Shown: positions 26,356 through 34,897, counted from the stretch's first letter. The stretch is DNA of 34,897 nucleotides from Acidobacteriales bacterium 13_2_20CM_55_8 (GCA_001914815.1 MNDG01000163.1:1-34897); one strand, 5' to 3'. Notes: generated from the letters alone by a model not told the origin. Numbers and translations are program-made.

Positions 26356-28559
26356 ATGAAACTGATTGTCAGCCTCGTGCTCGGCTATTCGCTGATAGTG
26401 GCGCTGACTCCCGTCTTGCTTGCTGACAACGTGCCCACCAGCTCCGATCGCTCAGCGGCAATTCCCCGCATGGCACAACCACCCACGCTCGAGGACTTCC
26501 TGACCATGGAGCCCAGCCCGCGCATGGCCGGCAAGATGGCGAGGATCGAGGGGTTTCGGCAATGGATTCCACACGACGGCGACCCCGTCAGCCAACGCAC
26601 TGTCGCCTATTTAGGCATCGTGACGACATCTGGGACGACGACTTTGTTGATGTCTGGATTGATAGCTTCCACGATCACCGCCGCGCTTACGAGTTTGTCG
26701 TCAATCCACTGGGGCTGCAGGGAGACGGCCTCGCGACCGACAACAATGAAGACTTCAGCTTTGACACGGTTTGGTACTCTCGCGGGCAGATCAACCAGCA
26801 AGGCTGGGTCGCCTGGTTTGCCATCCCATTTAAATCGCTGCGCTTCACCAAAGCACCGGTGCAGACATGGGGCATTACCCTGCAGCGCGAAATCCATCGC
26901 GCCAACGAGAAATCATTCTGGCCATATACCACGCGCCGCGAAGAAGGAATCATCTCCCAAAACGGCGAGATCCGAGGAATGGAAAACATTTCGCCCGGGC
27001 GCAACATGCAATTCATACCCTATGGCCTGTTTCGTTCCTTTCGTGGCCTTGATCTACGGGATCCTAACGTTCCAGGTTTCAATTCGCGTGCGGCAAAGTT
27101 CGATGGCGGGCTGGATTCCAAATTTATCCTCAAGGACAGCTTGGTCCTGGACACTACCATCGAGCCCGACTTCAGCCAGGTTGAATCCGACGAGCCGCAG
27201 GTCACCGTCAGCCAGCGCTTTGAAGTCTTCTTTCCAGAGAAACGTCCATTTTTTCAGGAAAATTCGAATTACTTCGATACGCCCATAAATTTATTTTTTA
27301 CACGACGTATTGTTCATCCGCAATTTGGATCGCGCCTCACCGGCAAGATAGGAAAATACTCGCTGGGCATGCTGCTGGCCGACGACCGCTCGCCCGGATT
27401 GCTGGTTCCCGATAACGATCCGCTCGCCAACAAACGCGCTTATTTTGCCATTGGGCGGATCAGCCGCGACATCCTGAAGGATTCCAATATCGGCTTGATG
27501 TACACCGATCGTGAGTTCGATGGCAGTTTCAACCGCGTCGGCGGTGTCGACGCCACCATCCGGCTATCGAAAACCGTGGTTAGCAGGTTTCAGGCGGTGG
27601 AGAGTTCCACTCAACAGACCGACGGCACATATCTCGCGGGTCCCGCATTTGAAGGTGACATCAGCCGCTTTGGGCACAGCCTCAACGCCGATCTTCACTA
27701 CAGGGGACGCAGCGACGGGTTCCGAACCGAGACCGGTTTCGATCCCCAGCCCGATATTCACAATGAGGATCTCAATGTCTGGTACAACTTCTGGCCTAAA
27801 AAGTATGTCCTGCGCTGGGGACCGCAGTTTGAGACCTATCGTATCGACGACCATGAAGGCAATCGCCTGAATTGGGGCTACATTCCGGAATTCTTTTTTG
27901 AGATGCCGCGGCAAACTCGTCTAACCCTGGGGTATGCCGAGGAAGCTGAGCTTCTCCGCCCGCGGGATTTCTCCGTCCTCGCCCAAAACCAGGATTTTCT
28001 CCGCAATACCAAGTTGTTCTTCTTCCGTACCGCGCCCAACAAGCAAATTATCTTTGATATCGACTGGCGCTGGGGCCGCCGCATCAACTACGCACCCCCG
28101 TCCGGCGTCGATCCGTATCTCGCGCGCCGCAACAGCGTGACCACCGATCTCAGTATCATTCCCACGAGTCACTTGCGCGTCGACAATACTTACCTTTGGT
28201 TCCGGCTGGGTGACTTCAACGACCGCGGTGCTGCGTTCAACAACCACATCATTCGCTCCAAGTGGAATTACCAATTCACGCCCAAGCTCTCGGCGCGCAT
28301 CATTATGCAGTATTCCGCCGTACTCGCTAACCCGGCCTTCACCAGCCTGGCCACGACAAAGAACCTGAATGCTGATTTTCTGATTTCTTACCTGGTCCAC
28401 CCTGGAACCGCAGTGTATGTCGGCTATAACAGCAACCTTCAAAACCTGGATCACGATCTTGCGCTTGACACTGATGGCAACCTGGTTCGCACACGCAACT
28501 CCTTCATCAACGATAGCCGTCAGTTTTTCGTAAAAGTTTCGTACCTATTTCGTTTCTGA
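26356..28559 (+). pseudogene. DUF5916 / carbohydrate-binding family 9-like outer-membrane protein gene, frameshifted
   Basis: A large exported protein split between two frames. The first frame starts at ATG 26356 with a signal peptide (MKLIVSLVLGYSLIVALTPVLLA) and the N-terminal lead PPTLEDFLTMEP through QWIPHDGDPVSQRTVAYLG. The second frame resumes at RDDIWDDDFVDVWIDSFHDHRRAYEF and runs to 28559 with the DUF5916 beta-barrel-like body (EPDFSQVESDEPQVTVSQRFEVFFPEKRPFF), ending in Phe. The switch is at about 26613-26620. In the family roughly 25 more residues separate these parts, so an internal deletion of length 3n+1 is likely. The remaining 640 codons are intact. An assembly error would restore a normal gene; otherwise it is a recent pseudogene. 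Confidence 0.75.
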
Positions 28560-28619
28560 GACTAAGTGCAGCGGGCCGGGTTACAACAGCAAATCAACCG
28601 AAGCCGATTTCCCGAACTT

Positions 28620-29882
28620 TTATAGCAGCGGCTGCAAAATCACGTTCGGAAAGCCAGGAATCCCAAAATTGAAATCCGTCCGCTCACCGGCTTTCTTACG
28701 CGGGGCAGGGATCAGCCTCGCAGCCAAAGGTTTGTGCCACTTCAACGCCAGGCTAGCCACGTCGCCAATGATGCGTTCCAATTGCTGCTGCGATACGTCT
28801 CCCGGCAACGGGATGGTGTCCAACCCCGCTCCACATACCGCGGAGTACGCCACGAGAGAATCGATGTTGTAATTCCTTTCGCTCCAGCCCTGCGCCAGCA
28901 CCGGATCCTCGAGCGGAGGCAGCATCAATCCTGAATAGCCAACTCGCTTCACTGGGATAGAACGTACGGCGTCGGTGATGATGGCCGCGGCGGTCAATGT
29001 GCCGCTGAAACCGAACTTCGTTCCTGTGAATTGCTGGATAGCAGCTCCGATGGAAGAGTCGGGGCCGGGGGCGGGCGTGGCATCCAGGCCCATGTAGCTC
29101 CATCCCGAATCCTTTTCGACTTGCAGCGCTATGGCTTCCAACGATCGGGCGTTTTCTGCCAGTTTGCGCGATAGAAGTTCCCGCGCCATGCGGGGGTCAC
29201 CGTGACTCCCCGTGAAAACATCGGCCACAAACGCGCCGGCTTCGAGTCCGACAGAAAATTGATGGCCGTGCCCATTGTGATTGGAAGCGGGAAAAAACGG
29301 AGTGTAAGGTGGCACAAATGCCGCCGCCGCAAAATCAAAGTTGCGGGCACCATTTGCGCTGTGATCCTCGACATACTTGATGGTTTTCGCCGCCGCACGG
29401 ATTGCGTTCCAATGGATGCCATCGTCTGCGGCAATCACCAGGCTTGTGTTGATGTCAGTGGTCACAAGAATGTCGGCTAGCAGGTCTACCGCCGAGTCAT
29501 CTTGATCATTCAGCATCGCTGGCCCGACATTGGCGAGGAATGACTCTTTTTTTGATAAATCGTCCAACTTTTTGAAAAACTCGAGTGCTTCCGCTTTCGT
29601 TATGCCGCGTGTGTACTGCGGGAATGGCTGAGTAGTGATGCGAATGGTCTGAACCTCATATCCCCCTTTCTCAAACGCGGATTTGGCTTTTCGAAGCATT
29701 GCCAGCGTGTCCTGAATTTGGCCGGCATAGGTCGAGCGGTCTATGCTTATAAAGGCGGTGATCGCCCGAACTTTTGGTTTCCGCGGCACATCGCTAGCCA
29801 AAAGAGTTGCGGCGCAGCCGACCAACAGGATCAGAATGAAAGGTCCGCGGAACGCAACAAACTTGATCAATCTTTTTGTCAT
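28620..29882 (-). CDS. exported DUF711 family protein
   Basis: A 420-residue member of the DUF711 (UPF0210) family by its C-terminal half: GFSGTLTAAAIITDAV, GYSGLMLPPLEDPVLAQ and YNIDSLVAYSAVCGAGLDTIPLPGD. The biochemical role of the family is unknown to me. Known members are mostly cytosolic as I recall, but this one has an N-terminal signal (about 10-30) with LVGC at 20-23, fitting a lipobox, or alternatively a cleavage after residue 30. GGGAGGT precedes ATG 29882. It is a single gene, convergent with the DUF5916 gene and divergent from glpX. Confidence 0.82.
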   Translation of the reverse strand: MTKRLIKFVAFRGPFILILLVGCAATLLASDVPRKPKVRAITAFISIDRSTYAGQIQDTLAMLRKAKSAFEKGGYEVQTIRITTQPFPQYTRGITKAEALEFFKKLDDLSKKESFLANVGPAMLNDQDDSAVDLLADILVTTDINTSLVIAADDGIHWNAIRAAAKTIKYVEDHSANGARNFDFAAAAFVPPYTPFFPASNHNGHGHQFSVGLEAGAFVADVFTGSHGDPRMARELLSRKLAENARSLEAIALQVEKDSGWSYMGLDATPAPGPDSSIGAAIQQFTGTKFGFSGTLTAAAIITDAVRSIPVKRVGYSGLMLPPLEDPVLAQGWSERNYNIDSLVAYSAVCGAGLDTIPLPGDVSQQQLERIIGDVASLALKWHKPLAARLIPAPRKKAGERTDFNFGIPGFPNVILQPLL

Positions 29883-29968
29883 CCTACCTCCCGGCTAAAT
29901 GAGGACACTTACAGAGTCGAGCTATTGTGCCAAAAATTCACCATGCCGGCACGACCGGCTTCGCGCGA

Positions 29969-29997
29969 TTTCCCTGACGGACATAAATCGTTATAGT
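29969..29997 (+). promoter_or_regulatory. weak promoter candidate for glpX
   Basis: TATAGT (29992-29997) matches 5 of 6 of the -10 consensus, about 30 nt before the glpX start. The hexamer 17 nt upstream (TTTCCC, 29969-29974) is a poor -35, so an activator or another sigma factor may be needed if this is real. Confidence 0.3.
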
Positions 29998-30025
29998 CTG
30001 TGACCGCTCTTTTATACATGGAGAC

Positions 30026-31063
30026 ATGATGGCAACCCATACCAGGTCTGAAACCAAAGCCAGAACTTTTGGCGAAAACATTGAAAGCGACCTAGCTTCG
30101 AGATTCCTTCGTGTAGTGGAGACGGCCGCCATCGTTTCAGCCCGCACCATGGGCAAAGGCGACCGCAGGCTCGCCGACGACGTGGCCACACAAGCTATGC
30201 GCCGCACCATGGACAATGTACCGATGCGAGGGACAATCGTGATTGGCGAAGGCGAACGCGATGAAGCGCCAATGCTATATATCGGCGAAAAAGTGGGAGC
30301 CGAGTTTCCGGATGGAACCGAGGTCCCGGAAGTGGACATCGCTGTCGATCCTCTGGAAGGCACGAACCTCTGCGCGACTGGCGCTCCCGGCGCGATTACC
30401 GTGCTGGCAGCGTCCGAACGAAACGGTCTGCTGAACGCACCCGATTGTTACATGGAGAAGATCGTTGTCGGGCCGTCGTGTAAGGGCGCCGTCGAGTTGG
30501 ACGCGCCCGTCGCCGACAACCTGAAGAACATTGCTAAACGCATGGAACGTGACGTAGAAGACTTGGTGGTAGTCGTGCTCGACCGTCCACGTCATGAAAA
30601 GCTGATCTCGGACATCCGCAATGCCGGCGCCCGTATAAAGTTGATCGGCGATGGCGATCTCTCTGCCGGAATTGCAGCAGCCGTAATTGGCACCGGAGTA
30701 CACGCGGTCATGGGCTCGGGAGGCGCTCCGGAAGGCGTCATCACGGCTGCAGCCATTCGCTGCCTGAATGGATACATGCTGGGCCGTTTGGTGATCGACA
30801 AACCTGAATTGGAAGAGCGCATCGCCCGCATGGGCATCAAAGACAAAAATAAAATCTACGAAGCTGAGGACCTTGCTCCCGGCAAGCAACTGATCTTCGC
30901 CGCCACGGGCGTCACTGATGGCTCACTCATGCGGGGGGTGCGCTTCTTCGGAGAAGGTATACGGACGTCCTCGGTAATTCTGACCCTTCGGACAGGGAAA
31001 GTCCGTTTTATTGACAGCATTCACTTGGAGAAAGGGCCGGATGTGAAGGTGAGGTTCGCGTAG
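30026..31063 (+). CDS. glpX: fructose-1,6-bisphosphatase class II
   Basis: A 345-residue metal-dependent sugar phosphatase that hydrolyses fructose-1,6-bisphosphate in gluconeogenesis; some members also act on sedoheptulose-1,7-bisphosphate. The metal-binding motif DPLEGTN is at about 108-114, preceded by [16 protein letters not shown] and followed by MEKIVVGP. The FIG-like late motif [18 protein letters not shown] is also present. Start: two ATGs in a row (30026 and 30029); GGAG at 30020-30023 is better spaced for the second, which would shorten the protein by one residue. A 57-residue ORF follows nine nt after the stop. Confidence 0.95.
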   Translation: MMATHTRSETKARTFGENIESDLASRFLRVVETAAIVSARTMGKGDRRLADDVATQAMRRTMDNVPMRGTIVIGEGERDEAPMLYIGEKVGAEFPDGTEVPEVDIAVDPLEGTNLCATGAPGAITVLAASERNGLLNAPDCYMEKIVVGPSCKGAVELDAPVADNLKNIAKRMERDVEDLVVVVLDRPRHEKLISDIRNAGARIKLIGDGDLSAGIAAAVIGTGVHAVMGSGGAPEGVITAAAIRCLNGYMLGRLVIDKPELEERIARMGIKDKNKIYEAEDLAPGKQLIFAATGVTDGSLMRGVRFFGEGIRTSSVILTLRTGKVRFIDSIHLEKGPDVKVRFA

Positions 31064-31072
31064 AATGACTAC

Positions 31073-31246
31073 ATGGTCAGTCGCACTCGAAAGGCCGCCG
31101 TCCCTGCCGCAAAGAGAGTTAAGCGCGTGACTCGACTCGCCGCTCGGCCTCGCAGTCTGGTCAAGTTCTTTGCTGAATCGCCGTTAGCGCGCGCCGAAGT
31201 AAATTTGGAACGCAAATCAGATCACGGACGCAGGGTCAAGTTGTGA
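31073..31246 (+). CDS. small basic protein with an antitoxin-like C-terminal tail
   Basis: A 57-residue ORF from ATG 31073 to TGA 31246, nine nt after the glpX stop. The first half is very basic (RTRKAAVPAAKRVKRVTRLAAR). The second half, LVKFFAESPLARAEVNLERK followed by a Gly-Arg-Arg-Val-Lys-Leu end, resembles the toxin-binding tail of Phd/AbrB-type antitoxins, which often read SPL...LDLER...GR. No toxin gene is adjacent: the next gene is on the other strand. It may be co-transcribed with glpX. It could be an antitoxin remnant, an orphan antitoxin, or a chance ORF. The Shine-Dalgarno match is weak. Confidence 0.45.
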   Translation: MVSRTRKAAVPAAKRVKRVTRLAARPRSLVKFFAESPLARAEVNLERKSDHGRRVKL

Positions 31247-31286
31247 GGTTCTAGATCCGATACACCGCCTCGGAATCCCGTAATCA

Positions 31287-32492
31287 CTAAGCTGGCGTCG
31301 GTGGCCATTCTTGCGATAGTCCCGGGAACAGGTTCACAGTTTTCTCCGCGCGCTTGCTTCCGTCATGGATCGCAATGCGATGCGGTTTGCCGGGCTCTGA
31401 AGCGTATCCCTCCCACAGCGACACGCCTGCGTAAACTCCGTCTTTACGCAGGATGTAATACGTCATGTCGATGAATTTCAGGCGGTCTCGGTCGCCGTTG
31501 TAATTGCGCACGATTCTTTTCAGGGCATCGGTTCCTGCCTCAAGCGGTGACATTCCTTTCCGCATGTTCTCGATGATGGTGTGAGCGCCCGCGACTTTGA
31601 TGTTTTCTTCTCCACTGCCGGTGGCGCCCGCCGAGCCCACGTCCTGATCGGCATAGCAGCCCGCGCCGATGATCGGCGAGTCACCCACGCGGCCGGGAAG
31701 CTTCCACGCAAGTCCGCTTGTGGTTGTGCAGCCCGAGATGTCACCTCTGTCATTCAGCGCTGAGCAATGAATGGTACCGGTGGGCGGGAAAATCACTTCG
31801 CGAATTGCGGTTGCTCGCTGCTCCGGCGCAATGCCCAGCTGAGCAGCAACTTCTTTCATACGTTTCATTCGAATTTGCCACTCGTCCTTCTGTGATTTCC
31901 CCGCGGGAAAGCGTTTCTTCCAGTTAGGATCCGCCAGTCCAGGCCCCCACCAGTCGGAATGAGTCTCTTTCCACAACAACCAGACCTTGCGCGAATAATC
32001 GGTTAACAAAGTTTCTCGCGGAAAACCTTGAGCAACGGCGAAACGTTCCGCGCCGTCGCCCACCAGGAAGACGTGTCCGGTGTGCTCCATGACCGCCTTG
32101 ACTACCTGGGAAGGATTCTTGATATTACGGATGCCGCCCACCGCGCCAGCTCGCCTGGATGGTCCGTGCATGCAGCAGGCATCGAGTTCTACTACGCCTT
32201 CCTCATTAGGCAATCCACCAAGGCCGACACTGTGATCGTTGGGATCGTCTTCCGGGCCCTTCACCACCCGCAATGCGGCGTCGAGTGTGTCGCCGCCACC
32301 TCGAAGGAAGTTGTACGCATCGTCGAGGTAGTTGTACCCGTTTGCCGAGGAGACAATGATGGGGCGCTTGCCGGCCAGCGTTCGTGTTTGCGCTTTCCTG
32401 GAGTCCTGTTGTTTCTGTTCCTGACTTTCTAATCCAAGTGATAACGAACCGACAACAGCAGTAGTAAGAAAATCACGGCGCGAAAAAGCCAT
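31287..32492 (-). CDS. N4-(beta-N-acetylglucosaminyl)-L-asparaginase-like Ntn-hydrolase, Tat-exported
   Basis: A 401-residue self-processing hydrolase of the glycosylasparaginase / isoaspartyl peptidase family. The N-terminus has a twin-arginine signal (SRRDFLTTAVVGSLSLGL), so export to the periplasm is expected. The alpha-subunit signature SVGLGGLPNEEGVVELDACCMHG is at about 88-110. The probable autoproteolysis site and nucleophile is Thr240 in PTGTIHCSALN, followed by GDISGCTTTSGLAWKLPGRVGDSPIIGAG. The enzyme would cleave the GlcNAc-Asn bond of glycoasparagine. GGAGG lies just upstream of ATG 32492. It is divergent from the cupin gene. Confidence 0.9.
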   Translation of the reverse strand: MAFSRRDFLTTAVVGSLSLGLESQEQKQQDSRKAQTRTLAGKRPIIVSSANGYNYLDDAYNFLRGGGDTLDAALRVVKGPEDDPNDHSVGLGGLPNEEGVVELDACCMHGPSRRAGAVGGIRNIKNPSQVVKAVMEHTGHVFLVGDGAERFAVAQGFPRETLLTDYSRKVWLLWKETHSDWWGPGLADPNWKKRFPAGKSQKDEWQIRMKRMKEVAAQLGIAPEQRATAIREVIFPPTGTIHCSALNDRGDISGCTTTSGLAWKLPGRVGDSPIIGAGCYADQDVGSAGATGSGEENIKVAGAHTIIENMRKGMSPLEAGTDALKRIVRNYNGDRDRLKFIDMTYYILRKDGVYAGVSLWEGYASEPGKPHRIAIHDGSKRAEKTVNLFPGLSQEWPPTPA

Positions 32493-32554
32493 GGCAGCCT
32501 CCGCTAAGATTGCTTGTCAAAAACGCCGAACAGCATAGCATGCGAATTCTTTTC

Positions 32555-32582
32555 TTGACGTCTCATCCACTTGTCCTCTAAT
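32555..32582 (+). promoter_or_regulatory. sigma-70 promoter of the cupin gene
   Basis: TTGACG (32555-32560, 5 of 6), a 16-nt spacer and TCTAAT (32577-32582, 5 of 6). Transcription would start near 32589, leaving about 63 nt of leader before the cupin start. Confidence 0.5.
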
Positions 32583-32651
32583 GTGCGGTGACTCGCTGCG
32601 GATTGCCAGAATCTGGCGTCCTAAAATTCACGGCACGGAGAGGAAATCGTG

Positions 32652-33137
32652 ATGAAGAAACCAGTAATTACGTTTGCGTTCGTGGCTCTACTCGCTTTTA
32701 TTTGTTTATGCCCTGATGTAGTCCAGGCTCAAGGCAGCACTTCTGCCGCTTCGGCGGTCACCATTACCCCAGATGCGGTGAAGTGGAACCCCCTGTTACC
32801 AGGAATCCAGATTTCCGCGCTCGCTGGAGATTCCAGTAAGCCCGGCCCTTACACCGTGCGACTGAAGTTCGCCGATGGCGCTCGCGTCGCTCCGCACTGG
32901 CACCCCGAAGACGAGAGCGTCACCGTGATACAGGGCACGTTCCTGGCGGGGATGGGCGAAAAGTACGACGCGGCAAGCTTGCACGAGTTCCCCACTGGCT
33001 CGTTTATTCTCATGCCAAAGCAAATGCGGCACTTCGCGGCAGCGCGTGGTGAGACTATCGTGCAACTGCATGGCAATGGGCCTTTCGTGATCAATTACGT
33101 GAATCCGGCGGACGATCCATCTAAGTCCAATAAATAG
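32652..33137 (+). CDS. exported cupin-domain protein
   Basis: A 161-residue protein with a signal peptide (about 1-26, ending VQA) and one cupin beta barrel. The metal-binding residues are His82, His84 and Glu88 in PHWHPEDE and His127 in KQMRHFA, the standard cupin two-motif set. Exported small cupins of this kind are of unknown or varied enzymatic function. GAGAGGA lies upstream. A GTG immediately before the ATG (32649) is an alternative start with no effect on the mature protein. Its own promoter is likely at 32555-32582, and a hairpin follows the stop. Confidence 0.85.
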   Translation: MKKPVITFAFVALLAFICLCPDVVQAQGSTSAASAVTITPDAVKWNPLLPGIQISALAGDSSKPGPYTVRLKFADGARVAPHWHPEDESVTVIQGTFLAGMGEKYDAASLHEFPTGSFILMPKQMRHFAAARGETIVQLHGNGPFVINYVNPADDPSKSNK

Positions 33138-33144
33138 GATTGCT

Positions 33145-33167
33145 AGTGTTAGCCAATGGCTAACACT
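33145..33167. terminator. hairpin between convergent genes, possible bidirectional terminator
   Basis: A perfect inverted repeat: AGTGTTAGCC (33145-33154) and GGCTAACACT (33158-33167), ten pairs with a three-base AAT loop, eight nt after the cupin stop. No T-tract follows on either strand, so if it terminates it is not a classic intrinsic terminator. Confidence 0.4.
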
Positions 33168-33413
33168 TCGCGGCAGGATTCGACCTTGGCTCGCCGCCGT
33201 TCGGGATGACCCGGAAAACCATCTTGACCGCTATCGGCGCACCACGGGCATCCAAAGGCCGGGAAACAGCATTCTGCGCGAAGGGTTGGATTGGAGAATT
33301 GTCTAGGCACTTAACAGCTCTTTGTCCTAAATAAAATAGCTATAAGATATTAACGTTGTAAGTTGCTGATAATAGAATAGAGCAGTTCTTTTTTCGAGAG
33401 AGTGGGGTCGGAT
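33168..33413. other. intergenic region between convergent cupin and eRF1-like genes
   Basis: About 245 nt without a supported gene. The part from 33330 to 33390 is AT-rich compared with the surroundings. A minus-strand frame at 33350-33598 overlaps the eRF1-like gene and has no protein-like features. Nothing else seen. Confidence 0.45.
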
Positions 33414-34595
33414 TCAAGAAGCCACGGCGACACCGCCGCCCTTGCTCTGGTCGGCGCGGAAGCGCAGCAGAGCAGCGATATTTCCGACTTTGTCGAATTC
33501 CGGGTCTCCATCCACGTAAAACAACTCGATATCACGGCGGATCGTCGCTGGAACAATGGCATCGCAGACGTCTTCGAGTTCCCGCGTACTGCGGCCACAA
33601 GCGGGACAATAGCGCACCATATGCGCGTCCAGATGACCGCAACCGGTGCACTCCACCGCGTGGGCGCGATAATTCTCCCCCATCAGAAGTGTCTGTACTT
33701 CCCCCATTTCGAGGGACCGCAACACGCGGCGCAGGCCAGTGACTCCTCGACTATTGCTTTTGGCCTGGTCGAGCACTTCTTTCACCAGATTGCGCCGGCG
33801 CTCATCTTGCGATTCCCGCAGAATGCGTCCAGCCTGCTCCCGCACCTGCTCTGTCTTCATGCTGCCCACGTCGGCGGAAAAACGTCCTAACATGCGTTTC
33901 TTCAAATAGGGATGCAAGTGGGTTTCAAGATCGTGCCAGTTACTCTCCTGGCAGCCGAAGATCAGATTGTCGAACAGATCTTTCTCCAGAGCTTCTCGCA
34001 AGTGCTCAGCGACGAATTTAAAATGATGTAGAGCCTCGTCCTGCACGCTACGCTCGGCGTGGCCACCGTCATAGCCGGCGAAACCATCGCCGCGGCCGCG
34101 GCGCGGCAGGGGACGAAAAAGGCCCTCCTGCTCTTTGACTTCATCCAGTCGCAGATCGAAGACGCGCGCCTTGTGACGATCCAGCAACACCACACAGATA
34201 CGTGGGTGCGCGCCCAGCAGCACCGCTAGCGGCTTCAGGTGGAAGCGACGATTGACAAAGAGCTGCGTGCCAGACAATTGTGGGGGAAGATCAAACTCGC
34301 GCCAGAAGTGCCGGTTGCCGCAAGCGAAGACAGCCTTGGCGCGCGCCTGATTTCCGTGCAAGCGCCCGGCTAAATCAACAATGCGTTGCAAATCACGCCG
34401 GAGGCTTTCATTTTTGCCACCTTTCTCCGCCTCGCGAATCGTGTCACGTACCAGGTCCTTCAGCAAAATTGCTTCTTCCCGGTGGGATTTGTTCTGGGGT
34501 GTCCGTGGCTGAAAATAAAAAGTGAGCGCGCAGCCTTCTTCATCCTCGATGCATTGCAGTTGGGCCAGCTCACGGATGTCTTCGCGCGTAATCAT
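33414..34595 (-). CDS. bacterial eRF1-like (baeRF-type) protein with zinc ribbon
   Basis: A 393-residue protein resembling archaeal/eukaryotic release factor 1 domains 2 and 3, as found in bacterial baeRF families of proposed ribosome rescue or stress roles. A central strand (RICVVLLDRHKARVFDL, about 132-148) leads into the position where release factors have the GGQ loop. Here it reads GYDGGHAERSVQDEALHHF, with GGH at 177-179, so peptide release as in true RF1 is doubtful. A zinc ribbon, Cys316, Cys319, Cys330 and Cys333 (CTGCG and CPACG), follows a helical region. No signal or membrane segment. ATG 34595 is 31 nt downstream of the sigma-factor stop, so the two are probably co-transcribed. 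Confidence 0.78.
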   Translation of the reverse strand: MITREDIRELAQLQCIEDEEGCALTFYFQPRTPQNKSHREEAILLKDLVRDTIREAEKGGKNESLRRDLQRIVDLAGRLHGNQARAKAVFACGNRHFWREFDLPPQLSGTQLFVNRRFHLKPLAVLLGAHPRICVVLLDRHKARVFDLRLDEVKEQEGLFRPLPRRGRGDGFAGYDGGHAERSVQDEALHHFKFVAEHLREALEKDLFDNLIFGCQESNWHDLETHLHPYLKKRMLGRFSADVGSMKTEQVREQAGRILRESQDERRRNLVKEVLDQAKSNSRGVTGLRRVLRSLEMGEVQTLLMGENYRAHAVECTGCGHLDAHMVRYCPACGRSTRELEDVCDAIVPATIRRDIELFYVDGDPEFDKVGNIAALLRFRADQSKGGGVAVAS

Positions 34596-34626
34596 TCACC
34601 ATTTCTCCTGAGCATCGTATTCAGGC

Positions 34627-34897
34627 TTAATCGGATCCTGTTCTTTGCAGCTTGTTCTTCGATCGATCGGCAAGCGGCGGAGAACGGCGGAGGTGCTCGC
34701 GAGTAGCAACAATAGAAGACATGATCTCGCCGGGCTTTCGGTCGGTGATGGCCACAATTTCGTCCACCGAAAAACCTTCAATAGCGTGCAAGATGAAAAC
34801 CTCGCGGTCGGCGCGGGAAGTGCCATCCAGAGCATATTGCACCAGGGTGACCATTTCGTCAGAGTAAGCGATATCCTCCGGGGTAGCGGTACGGCGG
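34627..34897 (-). CDS. RNA polymerase sigma factor, C-terminal part (cut by window edge)
   Basis: The last 89 residues of a sigma-70 family factor; the 5' end lies beyond the right edge. The readable part contains a region 4 helix-turn-helix (ADREVFILHAIEGFSVDEIVAITDRKPGEIMSSIVATREHLRRS), where SVDEIVAITDRKPGEI aligns with the -35-binding helices. ECF-type is likely, because regions 2 and 4 only are usual with such a short C-terminus, but region 2 is not seen. An internal ATG at 34854 is not the start, as the frame is open to the edge. The downstream gene is the eRF1-like protein. Confidence 0.8.
   Translation of the reverse strand, partial: RRTATPEDIAYSDEMVTLVQYALDGTSRADREVFILHAIEGFSVDEIVAITDRKPGEIMSSIVATREHLRRSPPLADRSKNKLQRTGSD

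Noticed and set aside
26305-27288. Reading the first DUF5916 frame as a complete 327-residue gene
   Set aside because: After about residue 103 the sequence becomes low-complexity Ser/Thr/Arg, a shadow of the real second frame; the break is a frameshift.
33145-33167. The perfect 10-pair inverted repeat after the cupin gene as the end of a mobile element
   Set aside because: No second copy, no transposase and no target-site duplication seen; its position between convergent genes fits a terminator better.
1-34897. CRISPR arrays, prophage, insertion sequences and defence islands
   Set aside because: No regularly spaced repeats, integrases, transposases or defence genes were found. The genes are mostly housekeeping, so no larger novel system is claimed.

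Overview
The window looks like chromosomal DNA of an acidobacterium (Terriglobia-type, Acidobacteriota). This is inferred from moderately high G+C, a TPR-secretin-cohesin protein followed by two short pseudopilins, a DUF5916 outer-membrane-type protein, a VTT/DedA-rhodanese fusion and an eRF1-like protein downstream of a sigma factor. I could not run a database search, so the taxonomy is inference. I saw no prophage, insertion sequence, CRISPR array, rRNA or tRNA. Coding density is high and most genes are housekeeping.

Layout. 1-1044 (-): N-terminal part of urocanate hydratase, running off the left edge. 1121-4350 (-): type II secretion / type IV pilus-like cluster of a secretin with a C-terminal cohesin-like domain and two pseudopilins. 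4671-5201 (+): smpB. 5237-6545 (-): a ribulose-phosphate-epimerase-like protein coupled to a small P-loop kinase. 6726-8505 (+): leucyl aminopeptidase and a small membrane protein. 8527-10425 (-) argS and 10538 (+) larC diverge from a promoter region holding a palindrome. 10538-18092 (+): a same-strand run larC, metG, tatD, yajQ, polyprenyl diphosphate synthase, a broken VTT-rhodanese gene and a CYTH protein. 18143-19518 (-): CPBP membrane protease homologue and bacilliredoxin. 19620-20666 (+): murB. 20733-23251 (-): secreted TPR protein, family-5 uracil-DNA glycosylase and an outer-membrane protein. 23465-25100 (+): glutaryl-CoA-dehydrogenase-like enzyme and an unknown basic protein. 25128-26027 (-): NmrA-like protein. 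26356-28559 (+): frameshifted DUF5916 gene. 28620-29882 (-): exported DUF711 protein. 30026-31246 (+): glpX and a 57-residue ORF resembling an antitoxin tail. 31287-32492 (-): Tat-exported Ntn-hydrolase. 32652-33137 (+): exported cupin. 33414-34897 (-): end of a sigma factor and an eRF1-like protein.

The most unusual signal is in the VTT-rhodanese gene. An in-frame TGA sits where I expect the second cysteine of the rhodanese loop, and a GC-rich hairpin follows at a spacing typical of bacterial SECIS elements, so selenocysteine is possible. The same gene has an upstream frameshift that looks like a 60-70 nt internal deletion. The DUF5916 gene has a similar lesion, so decay or assembly error must be weighed against recoding. 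Other points of interest are the secretin-cohesin fusion, an eRF1-like protein with GGH where release factors have GGQ, a lone LarC with a His-rich insert and its own promoter, and the orphan antitoxin-tail ORF.
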